Of a DNA stretch of 64,000 nucleotides, positions 21,458 to 29,901 are shown piece by piece. This DNA comes from Mesorhizobium sp. L2C084A000 (GTDB taxonomy: Bacteria > Pseudomonadota > Alphaproteobacteria > Rhizobiales > Rhizobiaceae). The stretch covers positions 338,910 to 402,909 of the forward strand of contig NZ_AYWX01000001.1 of assembly GCF_000502875.1 (NCBI RefSeq), written 5' to 3'. Numbering within the stretch: position 1 is the first letter of the stretch; every line of letters starts with the position of its first letter. Under the pieces are notes generated by a model. That model was not told the origin of the DNA. It saw nothing but the letters and a program-made list of their open reading frames with translations, and made no database searches. Position numbers and translations under genes: made by a program.

Positions 21458-22483
21458 ATGGGACTGAAGAAAGCGTTTCTAAGACTAGCGACAATCGGGC
21501 TCGGCATCGGCCTGATGACATCGGCGGCGCTCGCCGCGAACCTGCGGGTACTGGCCTGGGACGGCTACGCCGATGCCGACTGGGTCAAGGACTTCACCGC
21601 CGCGACCGGCATCGGCGTCGATGTCGTCTTCATCGGCAGCGACGACGAGATCTGGGCCAAGATAAAGGGAAGCGAAGGCCAGGACTTCGACGTCTTCGCC
21701 GTCAACACCGCCCAGTTGCAGCGCTACATCAAGGCCGACCTGGTGTCGCCGATCGACGTCACGAAGCTCGCCAACCAGAAAGAAGTGCTGCCGCGCTTCC
21801 GCGACCTGACCGCGGTGAGCGGCGTGACCAAGGACGGCAAGGTCTACGGCATTCCGTTCTGCTTCGACTCCATCGGCCTGATCTACGATACGGACAAGGT
21901 CAAGCCGGCGCCGACCTCGATGTCGGTTCTGTGGGACCCGGCCTACAAGGGCAAGGTTCTGGCCTATGACAATGGCGAGCACAATTTCTCGTTCACCGCA
22001 CTGACGCTCGGCTACAAGGATCCGTTCAACCTCAACGAACAGCAGATGGCGGCGGTCAAGGCCAAGCTGGTCGAACTCAAGCGCAACGTGCTGAGCTTCT
22101 ACACCACCGCCGACGAGGCGCAGCAGATCTACCAGAACAATGACGTGGCCCTGATCTGGGCCAATTACGGCCAGCAGCAGGTCAAGGCGCTGCAGAAGAT
22201 CGGCGCCCATGTCGCCTACGTCAACCCAAGCGAGGGCGCGCTCGCCTGGCTCGACAACTGGGTCATTTCCAAGGGTGTCCGTGACAATGCGGCAGCCGAG
22301 AAATGGATCGACTTCATGCTGAGCAAGAAGGTCGGCGGCGAGCTTTCCGAGCGCACCGGCTTCGGCAACACGGTGACGGAAACCGGCAGCGCCGGTGGCA
22401 ACGACACGCTGGTCTGGCTCAACAATGTCGAGGACCCGCTCAAGCGGTCGGACATGTGGAACGAGGTCAAGGCGACGCCCTGA
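21458..22483 (+). CDS. PotD-like ABC transporter solute-binding protein
   Basis: A 341-residue periplasmic binding protein. A Sec signal peptide (1 to about 27, ending SAALAA) precedes NLRVLAWDGYADADW, the typical start of PotD/PotF and related family 1 proteins. GGGAG lies 8 bases before the ATG. The downstream ATPase and two permeases complete a POPT-type importer. Although this transporter class is best known for polyamines, members also carry other small organic substrates. Co-transcription with sugar-oxidation genes suggests a sugar-acid-like or amine-sugar cargo (inference). Confidence 0.9.
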   Translation: MGLKKAFLRLATIGLGIGLMTSAALAANLRVLAWDGYADADWVKDFTAATGIGVDVVFIGSDDEIWAKIKGSEGQDFDVFAVNTAQLQRYIKADLVSPIDVTKLANQKEVLPRFRDLTAVSGVTKDGKVYGIPFCFDSIGLIYDTDKVKPAPTSMSVLWDPAYKGKVLAYDNGEHNFSFTALTLGYKDPFNLNEQQMAAVKAKLVELKRNVLSFYTTADEAQQIYQNNDVALIWANYGQQQVKALQKIGAHVAYVNPSEGALAWLDNWVISKGVRDNAAAEKWIDFMLSKKVGGELSERTGFGNTVTETGSAGGNDTLVWLNNVEDPLKRSDMWNEVKATP

Positions 22484-22558
22484 TCTTTCCGCACCATGCC
22501 TTCGAAGGACCAGGCGGTCCGGAATTCTGGACCGCCGAAGCGTATGCGAGAGTATTTC

Positions 22559-23662
22559 ATGAACCAGAACACCGACCTCTTGACGCTGCGGTCCGTCTCG
22601 AAATCCTACGGCACGGTTCCCGTGCTGCACGACATCGACCTGTCGATCCGGGACGGTGAGTTCCTCACCGTTCTTGGACCATCCGGCTCCGGCAAGACCA
22701 CGGTGCTGCGGCTGATCGGCGGGCTGGAGCCGCTGACGTCGGGCGAGATCCACCTTGATGGGCAAGACATCAGCCGCATGCCGATCAACCGGCGGCCGTT
22801 CAACACCGTGTTCCAGGACTATGCGCTGTTCCCGCACCTGACCGTTTCCGGCAATGTCGGCTACGGGCTTTCGGTTCGCCATATCCAGCGCAAGGAAATC
22901 GCGCGCCGTGTCGCGGAAGCGCTGGACCTGGTCCAGCTCGGCAGTTTCGCCCGCCGCTTTCCCGCGCAGCTCTCCGGCGGCCAGCGCCAGCGCGTCGCGC
23001 TCGCCCGTGCTCTGATCTGCCAGCCGCGCCTGATCCTGCTCGACGAGCCGCTCGCAGCACTCGACCTCGAACTGCGCCGGCAGATGCAGATCTTCCTGAA
23101 ATCCATCCAGCGCGAAATCAAGACCACCTTCCTGTTCGTCACCCATGACCAGGAAGAAGCCATCGGCATGGCCGATCGGATCTGCGTCATGGAGGCCGGT
23201 CATATCCGCCAGCTCGGCACGCCGCACGACCTTTACTACAGGCCGAATTGCGAGTTCGTCGCGCGTTTCTTCGGCGAGAACAATCTGGTGGCCGGAAAAC
23301 TTGGGGCCGTCCAGGGCGAGCTGCGATCAATCGAAACGACGCTCGGCCGCCTGGTCTGCTCGATCAGTGACCAGCCGCATTTGAAGGCCGCAGCGGATGG
23401 CGCCAGCGCCTACGCTGCGTTCCGTCCCGAGGCCTTGCATCTTGCAGACGCAAAGGACACCGACAACCGTTTTTCCGGCACGATCTCCGACATGGCCTTT
23501 GCCGGCTCGTCGAGCGTCGCCACCATCGCGGCAGGCCCAGACAATGCTGCGCAACGCTTGCGGCTGCGCGTGCCGAGCCGCGTCGACGGCAGCGCGCTCA
23601 AATCCGGCGAGACCGTATCGCTTTCGTTTGCGCCGCATGAAGGCCATCTGGTGCTGGCATGA
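22559..23662 (+). CDS. PotA-like ABC transporter ATP-binding protein
   Basis: A 367-residue ATPase of the polyamine/iron/thiamine transporter group. Walker A GPSGSGKTT is at 40-48, Q-loop Gln86 in FQDYALFPH, signature LSGGQ at 138-142, and Walker B at LILLDE (158-163). A TOBE-2-like domain fills the C-terminus. ATG 22559 is chosen over ATG 22544 because GAGAG lies 8 bases before it. The stop overlaps the first permease start by 4 bp. Confidence 0.92.
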   Translation: MNQNTDLLTLRSVSKSYGTVPVLHDIDLSIRDGEFLTVLGPSGSGKTTVLRLIGGLEPLTSGEIHLDGQDISRMPINRRPFNTVFQDYALFPHLTVSGNVGYGLSVRHIQRKEIARRVAEALDLVQLGSFARRFPAQLSGGQRQRVALARALICQPRLILLDEPLAALDLELRRQMQIFLKSIQREIKTTFLFVTHDQEEAIGMADRICVMEAGHIRQLGTPHDLYYRPNCEFVARFFGENNLVAGKLGAVQGELRSIETTLGRLVCSISDQPHLKAAADGASAYAAFRPEALHLADAKDTDNRFSGTISDMAFAGSSSVATIAAGPDNAAQRLRLRVPSRVDGSALKSGETVSLSFAPHEGHLVLA

Positions 23663-24531
23663 GCGAAGCCGGATCGACACAGCATGCGGAAAGACGGCTG
23701 TCGCTGCTGGTCACGGTGCTGGCGTTTGCCTTGCCGGTGGTCTTCGTCCTGGTGCCGCTGGCGATCTTCCTCGGCTACAGCTTCTTCAGTGTCGACCAGG
23801 GCACCATCGTCTACGGGTTATCCCTGGGCAACTATGTCAGGTTCCTCACCGACCCAGTCTTTCTGCCGGTGTTCTGGAACACCATCGTGCTGTGCGTGTC
23901 GGTGGCCATCATCTGCATCCTGCTCGCCTATCCCGCCGCCTATTTCCTGACGACACTGAAAGGGCGCTGGCGCTATGCCTTGCTGATGCTGCTGCTGGTG
24001 CCGCTGCTGATGAGCTACGTCATCAAGATCTATGCGATCCGCAGCATCCTCGGCCTCAACGGCTTCCTCAACAAGGCACTGGTGGCGCTCGGTATCCTGC
24101 AGGAACCGTCGACGCTTTTCGTGTTCAACATGAACGCCATCCTGCTGACGCTGACGCTGCTCTTGATCCCCTTCGCCATCCTGCCGATCTTCCTGTCGCT
24201 GGAGCGGATTCCGCAGGTGCTGCTGCGCGCCTCCGACGATCTCGGCGCAAGCGGCTTGCAGACCTTCCTGCGCATCACCTTGCCACTCAGCCTGCCCGGC
24301 GTCGCTTCGGCGGCGAGCTTCGTCTTCGTGCTGGCGATCGGCGATTTCCTGACGCCGCAAATGGTCGGCGGCATCAGCGGCTTCACCTTCGGCCGCATCC
24401 TCTACAGCCAGTTCGGCACGGCCTATAACTGGCCGTTCGGCGCGGCGCTGTCGGTGGCGCTGGCCGTCGTGGTGATCGCCGCAATCCTCGTCGGCGAACG
24501 CTTTGGCCGCAACCGGGGGACTTCGGTATGA
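23659..24531 (+). CDS. PotB-like ABC transporter permease
   Basis: A 290-residue inner-membrane permease with about six hydrophobic segments (roughly 17-40, 70-95, 105-125, 150-172, 205-230, 257-280). The EAA-like ATPase-contact loop is at RASDDLGASGLQTFLRITLPLSLPG. It overlaps the ATPase gene upstream and the second permease gene downstream by 4 bp each. It is the first permease half of the PotABCD-type importer. Confidence 0.92.
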   Translation: MSEAGSTQHAERRLSLLVTVLAFALPVVFVLVPLAIFLGYSFFSVDQGTIVYGLSLGNYVRFLTDPVFLPVFWNTIVLCVSVAIICILLAYPAAYFLTTLKGRWRYALLMLLLVPLLMSYVIKIYAIRSILGLNGFLNKALVALGILQEPSTLFVFNMNAILLTLTLLLIPFAILPIFLSLERIPQVLLRASDDLGASGLQTFLRITLPLSLPGVASAASFVFVLAIGDFLTPQMVGGISGFTFGRILYSQFGTAYNWPFGAALSVALAVVVIAAILVGERFGRNRGTSV

Positions 24532-25328
24532 GCGCCCTGCCCCGACTGTCCACGATCTTTCTGGCCGCGATCACGACACTGGTTGCGGTCCTGCTCTACA
24601 GCCCGCTGTTCGTGCCGATCGTGTCGTCGTTCTTCACCATTTCGCATGGTTCCGTCGACTGGTCGGCGCCGACCCTGTCGACCTATGTGGCGCTGGCTGA
24701 AAACCACGACATACTGGTCGCCTTGCGCACCACGCTGATCGTCGGCGTCTGCACCGTCATCCTGTCGGTGGTCAGCGGAACGCTGCTGGCGCTCTATTAT
24801 CATGGGCGCCGTTCCGGACGCTCGGTGCTGCAGTTCATCATCTTCCTGCCGTTCCTGATGCCACCGATCATCAGCGGCCTAGCGCTGCTGATCTTCTTCC
24901 GCGAAATCGGCCTCGAACGCTCGCTGCTGACGGTCGTCATCGGGCATACGGTTTTCGTGCTGGCGATCGTCTACCGCACGGTGCTGATGCGGCTGCAGTC
25001 GATGAGCCGCACGCTGGTCGAAGCGTCCTACGATCTCGGTGCCACGGGCTGGCAGACGTTCTGGCGCATTATCCTGCCGAACCTGTCGAGCGCCATGGTC
25101 GGCGGCGCCATCCTGGCCTTCGCGCTGTCGTTCGACGAGACCATGATCACGATCCTGGTCACAGGTACCCAGAGCACGCTGCCGGTCAGGCTGTGGGCGA
25201 TGATGCGGCTTGGCTTCTCACCCGACATCAATGCGCTGGTGGCGCTGATCCTGATGTTCACCGTGCTGCTCTGCGTGCTCGCCGCCCGTTTTCTCATCCC
25301 CAGACAGGTCGCGACGGAACGGACTTGA
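24528..25328 (+). CDS. PotC-like ABC transporter permease
   Basis: A 266-residue inner-membrane permease with about six hydrophobic segments. The cytoplasmic EAA loop is EASYDLGATGWQTFWRIILPNL. It starts inside the stop region of the preceding permease (4-bp overlap) and is the last gene of the operon that begins with the FCD regulator at 17064. A perfect hairpin 42 bp after the stop probably ends the transcript. Confidence 0.92.
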   Translation: MSALPRLSTIFLAAITTLVAVLLYSPLFVPIVSSFFTISHGSVDWSAPTLSTYVALAENHDILVALRTTLIVGVCTVILSVVSGTLLALYYHGRRSGRSVLQFIIFLPFLMPPIISGLALLIFFREIGLERSLLTVVIGHTVFVLAIVYRTVLMRLQSMSRTLVEASYDLGATGWQTFWRIILPNLSSAMVGGAILAFALSFDETMITILVTGTQSTLPVRLWAMMRLGFSPDINALVALILMFTVLLCVLAARFLIPRQVATERT

Positions 25329-25369
25329 GTGCCGGGCAAGAGCGCAGCAATGAAGCAGCCATAGTCTTG

Positions 25370-25404
25370 GTCCGGCATCGATGCTGATACAATCGATGCC
25401 GGAC
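25370..25404. terminator. Hairpin between convergent operons
   Basis: A 13-bp perfect stem (GTCCGGCATCGAT pairing with ATCGATGCCGGAC) closes a 9-base loop at 25383-25391. It sits between the stop of the PotC-like gene and the stop of the convergent LIV-type binding protein. No strong U-tract follows on either strand, so it may act as a bidirectional terminator or an mRNA 3' end stabiliser. Confidence 0.65.
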
Positions 25405-25419
25405 AAAACGGAATGATGC

Positions 25420-26679
25420 TTACTGAAGCTTGGCTTGCAAGGCGTTGACATCGTCGGTGGTCATTTCACCGTCCGTCGCCACCTTGCCGTCGACGATCTT
25501 CCACAGCCGGAACGGGCCGGTGATGTCGCCATATTTGTCGAAGGCGACCGGGCCGATGACGCCTTCATAGCGGATCGGCTTGCCGTCCTTGATCAGGCCA
25601 AGCGCCTTGGCGAACTCTTCCTTGCCGGCAAAGATCGGCGTGCCGGCCGGATCGACCGCCTTGTACATCGCGTCCTTGATCTTGGCCGGATCCTCCGAAC
25701 CGGCAATGGCGATGGCGAGGCCAACAATCGCGCCGGCGTCATAGGAACGGTCGGCCGCCGGATTGGTCGGTTCGATGCCGGAGAATTCCTTGTAGTTCTT
25801 GGTGAAATACTCCGTCGAGGCGGTCGGGCTGGTGCCCGACGACGTGCCGTAGGCTTCCTTCAGATAATCGGCGCCGACGGATTCGATGAAGTCCGGGCTG
25901 TTCATGCCGTCATTGAGCAGGAATTTCTGCACGCCGCCCTGCGAGATCCAGGTACGGGCGACCGTTGCGCCGTCGACCGGCGTGCTGACGAGATAGAGCC
26001 CGTCCGGCTCGCCTGCCATCGCCGCTGTGACTTCCGAGGCATAGCTCGACTGCTTTTCATTGTACGGCGTGTCGGAGACGATGGTGCCGCCGAGCGCTTT
26101 GTAGGCGCGTGAGAATTCGGCCACCATGTTGACGCCGAAATCGTTGTTGACATGGATGATCGACAGCTTCTTGAAGCCCTTGTCGACGGCGTATTTGGCG
26201 GCGGCGACGCCCTGCAGCGCATCCGAGGTGATGGTGCGGAAGAAGATGCCGTTGGTCTTGCCGTCGCGGCCGAGCGCGGTCAGCGTCGGCGAGGACGAAG
26301 CCGGCGAGACCTGGACGATCTTGGCGGGTGCCGTGACCGAGGTCAGGATCGGGATCGACACCGAAGAGATGATGCCACCGATGATGACCGGCACCTTCTT
26401 GACCTGAACCAACTGGGTGGCGGCGTCGACGGCGATGTTGCCCTGGCTCTGGCTGTCGCGCGTGTCGGTGATGAGATCGCAGCCGCGCACACCGCCGGCG
26501 TCGTTGATGTCGCGGAAGGCCATCTCGACCGACTTGGCGCCGGCCTGGCCATATTCGCCGGCCGGACCGGTCAGCTCCATGACGAGGCCGACGGTGATCT
26601 TGCAATCTGCGGCTTGCGCGGCACCCGCCATCGTCACGAGGGCCAGTGCTGTGGTGAGTTGGAGTATCGTCTTTGTCAT
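25420..26679 (-). CDS. LIV-type (branched-chain amino acid family) ABC solute-binding protein
   Basis: A 419-residue periplasmic binding protein of the Leu/Ile/Val family. A signal peptide ends at GAAQA (about residue 23), followed by DCKITVGLVMELTGPAGEYG, the family start. It is the last gene of the minus-strand operon that begins with the GntR regulator, while its permeases and ATPases are in the divergent operon at 29902-33330. Ligands in this family range from amino acids to aromatic acids, amides and ureas; which one cannot be read here. Confidence 0.92.
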   Translation of the reverse strand: MTKTILQLTTALALVTMAGAAQAADCKITVGLVMELTGPAGEYGQAGAKSVEMAFRDINDAGGVRGCDLITDTRDSQSQGNIAVDAATQLVQVKKVPVIIGGIISSVSIPILTSVTAPAKIVQVSPASSSPTLTALGRDGKTNGIFFRTITSDALQGVAAAKYAVDKGFKKLSIIHVNNDFGVNMVAEFSRAYKALGGTIVSDTPYNEKQSSYASEVTAAMAGEPDGLYLVSTPVDGATVARTWISQGGVQKFLLNDGMNSPDFIESVGADYLKEAYGTSSGTSPTASTEYFTKNYKEFSGIEPTNPAADRSYDAGAIVGLAIAIAGSEDPAKIKDAMYKAVDPAGTPIFAGKEEFAKALGLIKDGKPIRYEGVIGPVAFDKYGDITGPFRLWKIVDGKVATDGEMTTDDVNALQAKLQ

Positions 26680-26727
26680 TGTTGTTCCCCTTTCGTTACT
26701 CGACTGTATTTGAATTCTGGAGCCTGT

Positions 26728-27156
26728 TCAGCGTTCCGGCACCTGCAGCCAGGTCTCATGCAGATGTCGCCATTCGACGCCATTGGGCGCCGATGAACTG
26801 GTGGTGAAGACGGCGCTCGACTGGCGGCGGCTGTGCTTGCCTGCGCGCAGCTGCGCTTCGACATAAAGGACGACGATGGTATCGGCGTCCTGCCAGCCGG
26901 GCCGGATGTCCTCGATCGAAATGGCAAAACCGTCGTCGCAAGAGGCGCGGCTTGAGCGGACATGGTCGACGACCGCTTCGCGATCGAGGACCTGCCCGTC
27001 CGGCGCCACCATGCTGAGGTCTTTACCCATGGCGCGTTCGAAGCGGCCGAAGTCCACCGTGTTGGCGCGCGCGGCGACGAACCAGTCGACGAAGAAGCGG
27101 TGCAGGTCGATGATTTCGGCGCTGGCGCGTGAAAACAGGGAGGGTTCGCCGCTCAT
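26728..27156 (-). CDS. NTF2-like/SnoaL-fold protein, function unknown
   Basis: A 142-residue protein with the look of the DUF4440/NTF2-like fold. It has an N-terminal helix (EIIDLHRFFVDWFVAARANTVDFG), the MVAPDGQVLDREAVVDH strand-turn, and the late WRHLHETWL strand common in that fold. Such proteins are isomerases, dehydratases or ligand-binding subunits. It overlaps the aldo-keto reductase gene by 4 bp, so the two are made together. The specific role is not known. Confidence 0.68.
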   Translation of the reverse strand: MSGEPSLFSRASAEIIDLHRFFVDWFVAARANTVDFGRFERAMGKDLSMVAPDGQVLDREAVVDHVRSSRASCDDGFAISIEDIRPGWQDADTIVVLYVEAQLRAGKHSRRQSSAVFTTSSSAPNGVEWRHLHETWLQVPER

Positions 27157-28208
27157 TTCTTCCCCGCATTGAGGTTGTAGTGCATGATCGAACCGTGGCG
27201 TCCGTGGCGGTCGCGCTCCAGCGTGTAGACGTCGCCCTCCAGGCCCGTGCCTTGCGCGATGACGGCCGCAATCCGCGCCCGGTCCTCGGCGTCAAGCGCC
27301 ACGTCCATGATTTTCGCATTGGCAATGGCGTGCGCCTGGTTGCGGGCACCGACGATGACAGCCGCCACTTGCGGCTGTTCCAGCACCCAGGCGCTGGCGA
27401 TGGTGGCGATGTCGACGCCGTGGCGGTCGCCAACAGTCTTCAACGCTTGAAGCAGGTGCTGGAACAGCTCCCAGCCGCCGAAATCATCGATGATCAGCTT
27501 GTATTTGACCAGCGAGCGGTTTTCGAGCGGCGTGGCGGGCTCGGCCGCACCGAGCCATTTGTCGCTGAGAAACCCGCCGGCAACCGAGCCGTAACAGAGG
27601 AAGCTGACGCCGTTCTGTTTTGCGAGTGCCGCCAGGCTGTTGCCCGGCCGCTGATCGAGCACCGAATATTGCAGTTGCTGGCTGACCAGCGGGATGCCGG
27701 CGGCGAGGATTTCGGCGAGCCGCTGCGTGTCGAAATTGGTGGTGCCGAGATTGCGCACCTTGCCTTCCAGCCGAAGCTCGTTGAGCCAGCCCATCGCATC
27801 GACATAGCGAGGCTGGTCATAATCCCACCAGTGGAACTGCACGAGATCGAGCCGCTCGGTCTTCAGCCGCCGCAGCGATTGGTCGACGATGCCCCTGATG
27901 TAGTCGCGGCTGATGGTGGCCAGCCGTTCGAGGTCGGGCACCAGCTTGGTGTGCACCTTCATCCGGGCGGCAACGTCGAGGCCGCGCTCGCTGGCCAGCC
28001 GCAGGCGCGCGGCGCCGATGAGTTCCTCGACACCGGTGTAGATGTCGGCGCAATCATAGGTCCAGATGCCGGCATCGAAAGTGGCGATCAGATCGGCCAC
28101 CGCTTGGCTGCGGTCGATGGCGCCGTGGCCGCCGGCCAGCTGCCAGCCGCCGCGAATGACGCGCGAGATGGTGTAGCCGGGGCCGAGTTCGAAGGTCTTA
28201 GCGGTCAT
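27153..28208 (-). CDS. Aldo/keto reductase
   Basis: A 351-residue NADPH-dependent TIM-barrel reductase. The catalytic tetrad can be assigned as Asp52, Tyr57, Lys88 and His126 (VQFHWW). It is closest in feel to the plant-pathogen and L-galactose/fucose dehydrogenase-like AKR groups, with a C-terminal extension to DRHGRHGSIM. It overlaps TIGR04076 upstream and the NTF2-like gene downstream by 4 bp each, so translation is coupled through the operon. It probably reduces or oxidises a carbonyl derived from the imported compound; the substrate is unknown. Confidence 0.88.
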   Translation of the reverse strand: MTAKTFELGPGYTISRVIRGGWQLAGGHGAIDRSQAVADLIATFDAGIWTYDCADIYTGVEELIGAARLRLASERGLDVAARMKVHTKLVPDLERLATISRDYIRGIVDQSLRRLKTERLDLVQFHWWDYDQPRYVDAMGWLNELRLEGKVRNLGTTNFDTQRLAEILAAGIPLVSQQLQYSVLDQRPGNSLAALAKQNGVSFLCYGSVAGGFLSDKWLGAAEPATPLENRSLVKYKLIIDDFGGWELFQHLLQALKTVGDRHGVDIATIASAWVLEQPQVAAVIVGARNQAHAIANAKIMDVALDAEDRARIAAVIAQGTGLEGDVYTLERDRHGRHGSIMHYNLNAGKK

Positions 28209-28558
28209 GTCAGGTCATCCTCCTTCGGCAGCGGCACCGCTGTGGTCTCGGCGTGGCTGAACCGTCGCTTGGCCACCCTGACGATCCGCAGCCGGCTGGC
28301 GCAATTGGGATCGGGACAAGCGATCTCGGCGTCCGATGTCATCCAGTCGTTCGGGTGGGTCGGGCGCTGCTTGGCCGCCAGCAGCGGCAAGACGGCGGCG
28401 AGCGAATAGATCGAAAAACCCTGGCCCGCCGGCATCGACAGCATCTCGCCCTTGAGCTCGAAATAGTCACCGGCCCTGGCGCCGCAATAGATCGGCTTGC
28501 CCTCCGGGATGACCGCCTCGACGCGAAGATCGAACAGCTCGAAACTGTCGTCGGCCAT
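28205..28558 (-). CDS. TIGR04076-family protein
   Basis: A 117-residue protein. ATG 28558 begins the recognisable domain; in-frame codons further upstream overlap the DUF3830 gene and add only low-complexity arginine-rich sequence. YCGARAGDYFEL (24-35) and CPDPNC (81-86) match the layout of the TIGR04076 family of small, cysteine-bearing proteins of unknown function. Two cysteines in CPDPNC plus Cys25 might bind metal. It follows DUF3830 after 2 bp. The role is unknown; the tight operon suggests it works on the same substrate as its neighbours. Confidence 0.75.
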   Translation of the reverse strand: MADDSFELFDLRVEAVIPEGKPIYCGARAGDYFELKGEMLSMPAGQGFSIYSLAAVLPLLAAKQRPTHPNDWMTSDAEIACPDPNCASRLRIVRVAKRRFSHAETTAVPLPKEDDLT

Positions 28559-28560
28559 TT

Positions 28561-29043
28561 TCAAGCCTCCACCAGGCTGAAGGTGACATCGCAGGCGCCG
28601 TTGCGGCGGATGACGCCGCACGCGGCGGCGAACTGATCGCGCTCTTCGACGCGTACCTGCGCCACCACGCTGCCGGCCAGCCAGCCGATCGGAAACAGCA
28701 GCCGCGCGCCCTGCCCGTAATAGAGGCCGATGTCGAAGATCGCATTGGGATTGCCGCCCCACATGCGTGGCGGCACATAGGACAGGACGATGTCGCCCGG
28801 CTGCGGCGTCAGCGTCGCGTTCTCGGCCGGCAACGGTTTTGCATAGGCCTGGCCCTCGAGGGCGGCGGCGGGAACTGGACAGGAAATCTCAGGCCCTGTC
28901 CACATCGCATGGATACCAGGGACGACGCGTGGCGTGCCGAGATAGGCCGAGAGGAAGGCAGCGTTTTCCGGCGCCTTCTCGGACAGCAACAATGCGGTGA
29001 CGGAAAGCTTCGAACGTGGCTCGGTGATCCTGATGGCGGTCAT
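28561..29043 (-). CDS. DUF3830-family protein
   Basis: A 160-residue protein resembling DUF3830, a family with a predicted cyclophilin-like barrel. GDIVLSYVPPRMWGG and IFDIGLYYGQGARLLFPIGW are its recognisable parts. No biochemical role is established that I know of. It overlaps the GntR gene by 4 bp and is therefore the first structural gene of the minus-strand operon. With TIGR04076 it makes the pair of uncharacterised proteins at the heart of this locus. Confidence 0.8.
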   Translation of the reverse strand: MTAIRITEPRSKLSVTALLLSEKAPENAAFLSAYLGTPRVVPGIHAMWTGPEISCPVPAAALEGQAYAKPLPAENATLTPQPGDIVLSYVPPRMWGGNPNAIFDIGLYYGQGARLLFPIGWLAGSVVAQVRVEERDQFAAACGVIRRNGACDVTFSLVEA

Positions 29044-29774
29044 GTCTGGTCTTTCGCGGCGACAGCCTGCAGCTTGCTACGCAGGAAGGTGAAGGGGCGG
29101 CTGATGTCGGCGACCAGCGACTCGCGCGCCGACTGCGCATCCTGCGTGGCCAGCGCAGTGACGATGCGGCGGTGATACTGGGCGGTGTCGACCTCGCCGG
29201 CTTCCGAGAAGGCGTAGATGGCGACACGGATGCAGGGACCCGATTGCAGCCACAGGCTCTCGATCATCGGGATCAGCACGGCCGAGCCGCAGGAGCGGTA
29301 GATCTCGAAGTGAAAGCTCTGGTTGAGCGTCACTTCGCGATCGACGTCCTTCTTGTGTTTCAGCGCCCGCATCTCGTCCCATTCGCCAAGAATGGTCTCG
29401 ATGGTGGCGATCTGGCGCGGACCCATGCGGGCGGCTGCCAGCGCGATCGCCTCGCCCTCGATCAGGATTCGGGCACGCAGGAGATCGTCGAGGCGTTCCA
29501 GTGTGATCGGCGGCACCCGCACCGAACGATTGGGCAGCGCCTCCAGCGCCTTTTCCGTGATCAGCCGGCCGAGCGCCTCGCGCACCGGCATGGTCGAGGT
29601 GACCAGCGCATCGGCCAGGCCACGGATGGTCAGCACCTGGCTCGGCTCGAACAGGCCGCCGATCAAAGCGCGGCGCAGTTCGGAATAGACACGGTCCTGC
29701 ACGGTCTCGCGGCCGACCGGCGCAAGCTGGGCCGCGATCGCCTCGTTGTTCTTTTCGATGGCAGCCTTTTGCAT
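29040..29774 (-). CDS. GntR-family regulator, FCD subfamily
   Basis: A 244-residue regulator with a winged helix (about 25-90, including RGLADALVTSTMPVREALGRL) and a helical FCD sensor with FHFEIYRSCG in its metal/ligand core. ATG 29774 is used; a GTG at 29852 would put the first codons inside the TGTGATCACA palindrome. It is divergent from the livG-like gene and co-directional with DUF3830, so a single site between the starts could control both operons. Confidence 0.9.
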   Translation of the reverse strand: MQKAAIEKNNEAIAAQLAPVGRETVQDRVYSELRRALIGGLFEPSQVLTIRGLADALVTSTMPVREALGRLITEKALEALPNRSVRVPPITLERLDDLLRARILIEGEAIALAAARMGPRQIATIETILGEWDEMRALKHKKDVDREVTLNQSFHFEIYRSCGSAVLIPMIESLWLQSGPCIRVAIYAFSEAGEVDTAQYHRRIVTALATQDAQSARESLVADISRPFTFLRSKLQAVAAKDQT

Positions 29775-29843
29775 GGAATTCCGTTCTTGGCCGGTTTTCG
29801 GCTTGCGGATGAAATTAAAGCCGAATAGCGTGATCAAAGCAAG

Positions 29844-29853
29844 TGTGATCACA
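29844..29853. promoter_or_regulatory. TGTGATCACA palindrome, candidate GntR operator
   Basis: A perfect 10-bp palindrome lies between the divergent GntR (start 29774) and LIV ATPase (start 29902) genes, with a second TGATCA at 29831-29836. Its location fits an operator for the FCD regulator acting on both operons. The core also resembles part of a CRP/FNR-like site, so a second regulator is possible. Confidence 0.5.
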
Positions 29854-29901
29854 AATCAATAATCAGGAGACGGCAATGATCGTCTTCGGCCAGAGGGTTT
29901 G

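Noticed and set aside
21485-23227. 580-codon minus-strand frame opposite the PotD/PotA-like genes
   Set aside because: Shadow of GC-rich coding sequence; both plus-strand genes have complete motifs, signal peptide and ribosome sites.
29852-29852. GTG start giving a longer GntR protein
   Set aside because: It would place the first codons in the TGTGATCACA palindrome, and the conserved domain begins after ATG 29774.
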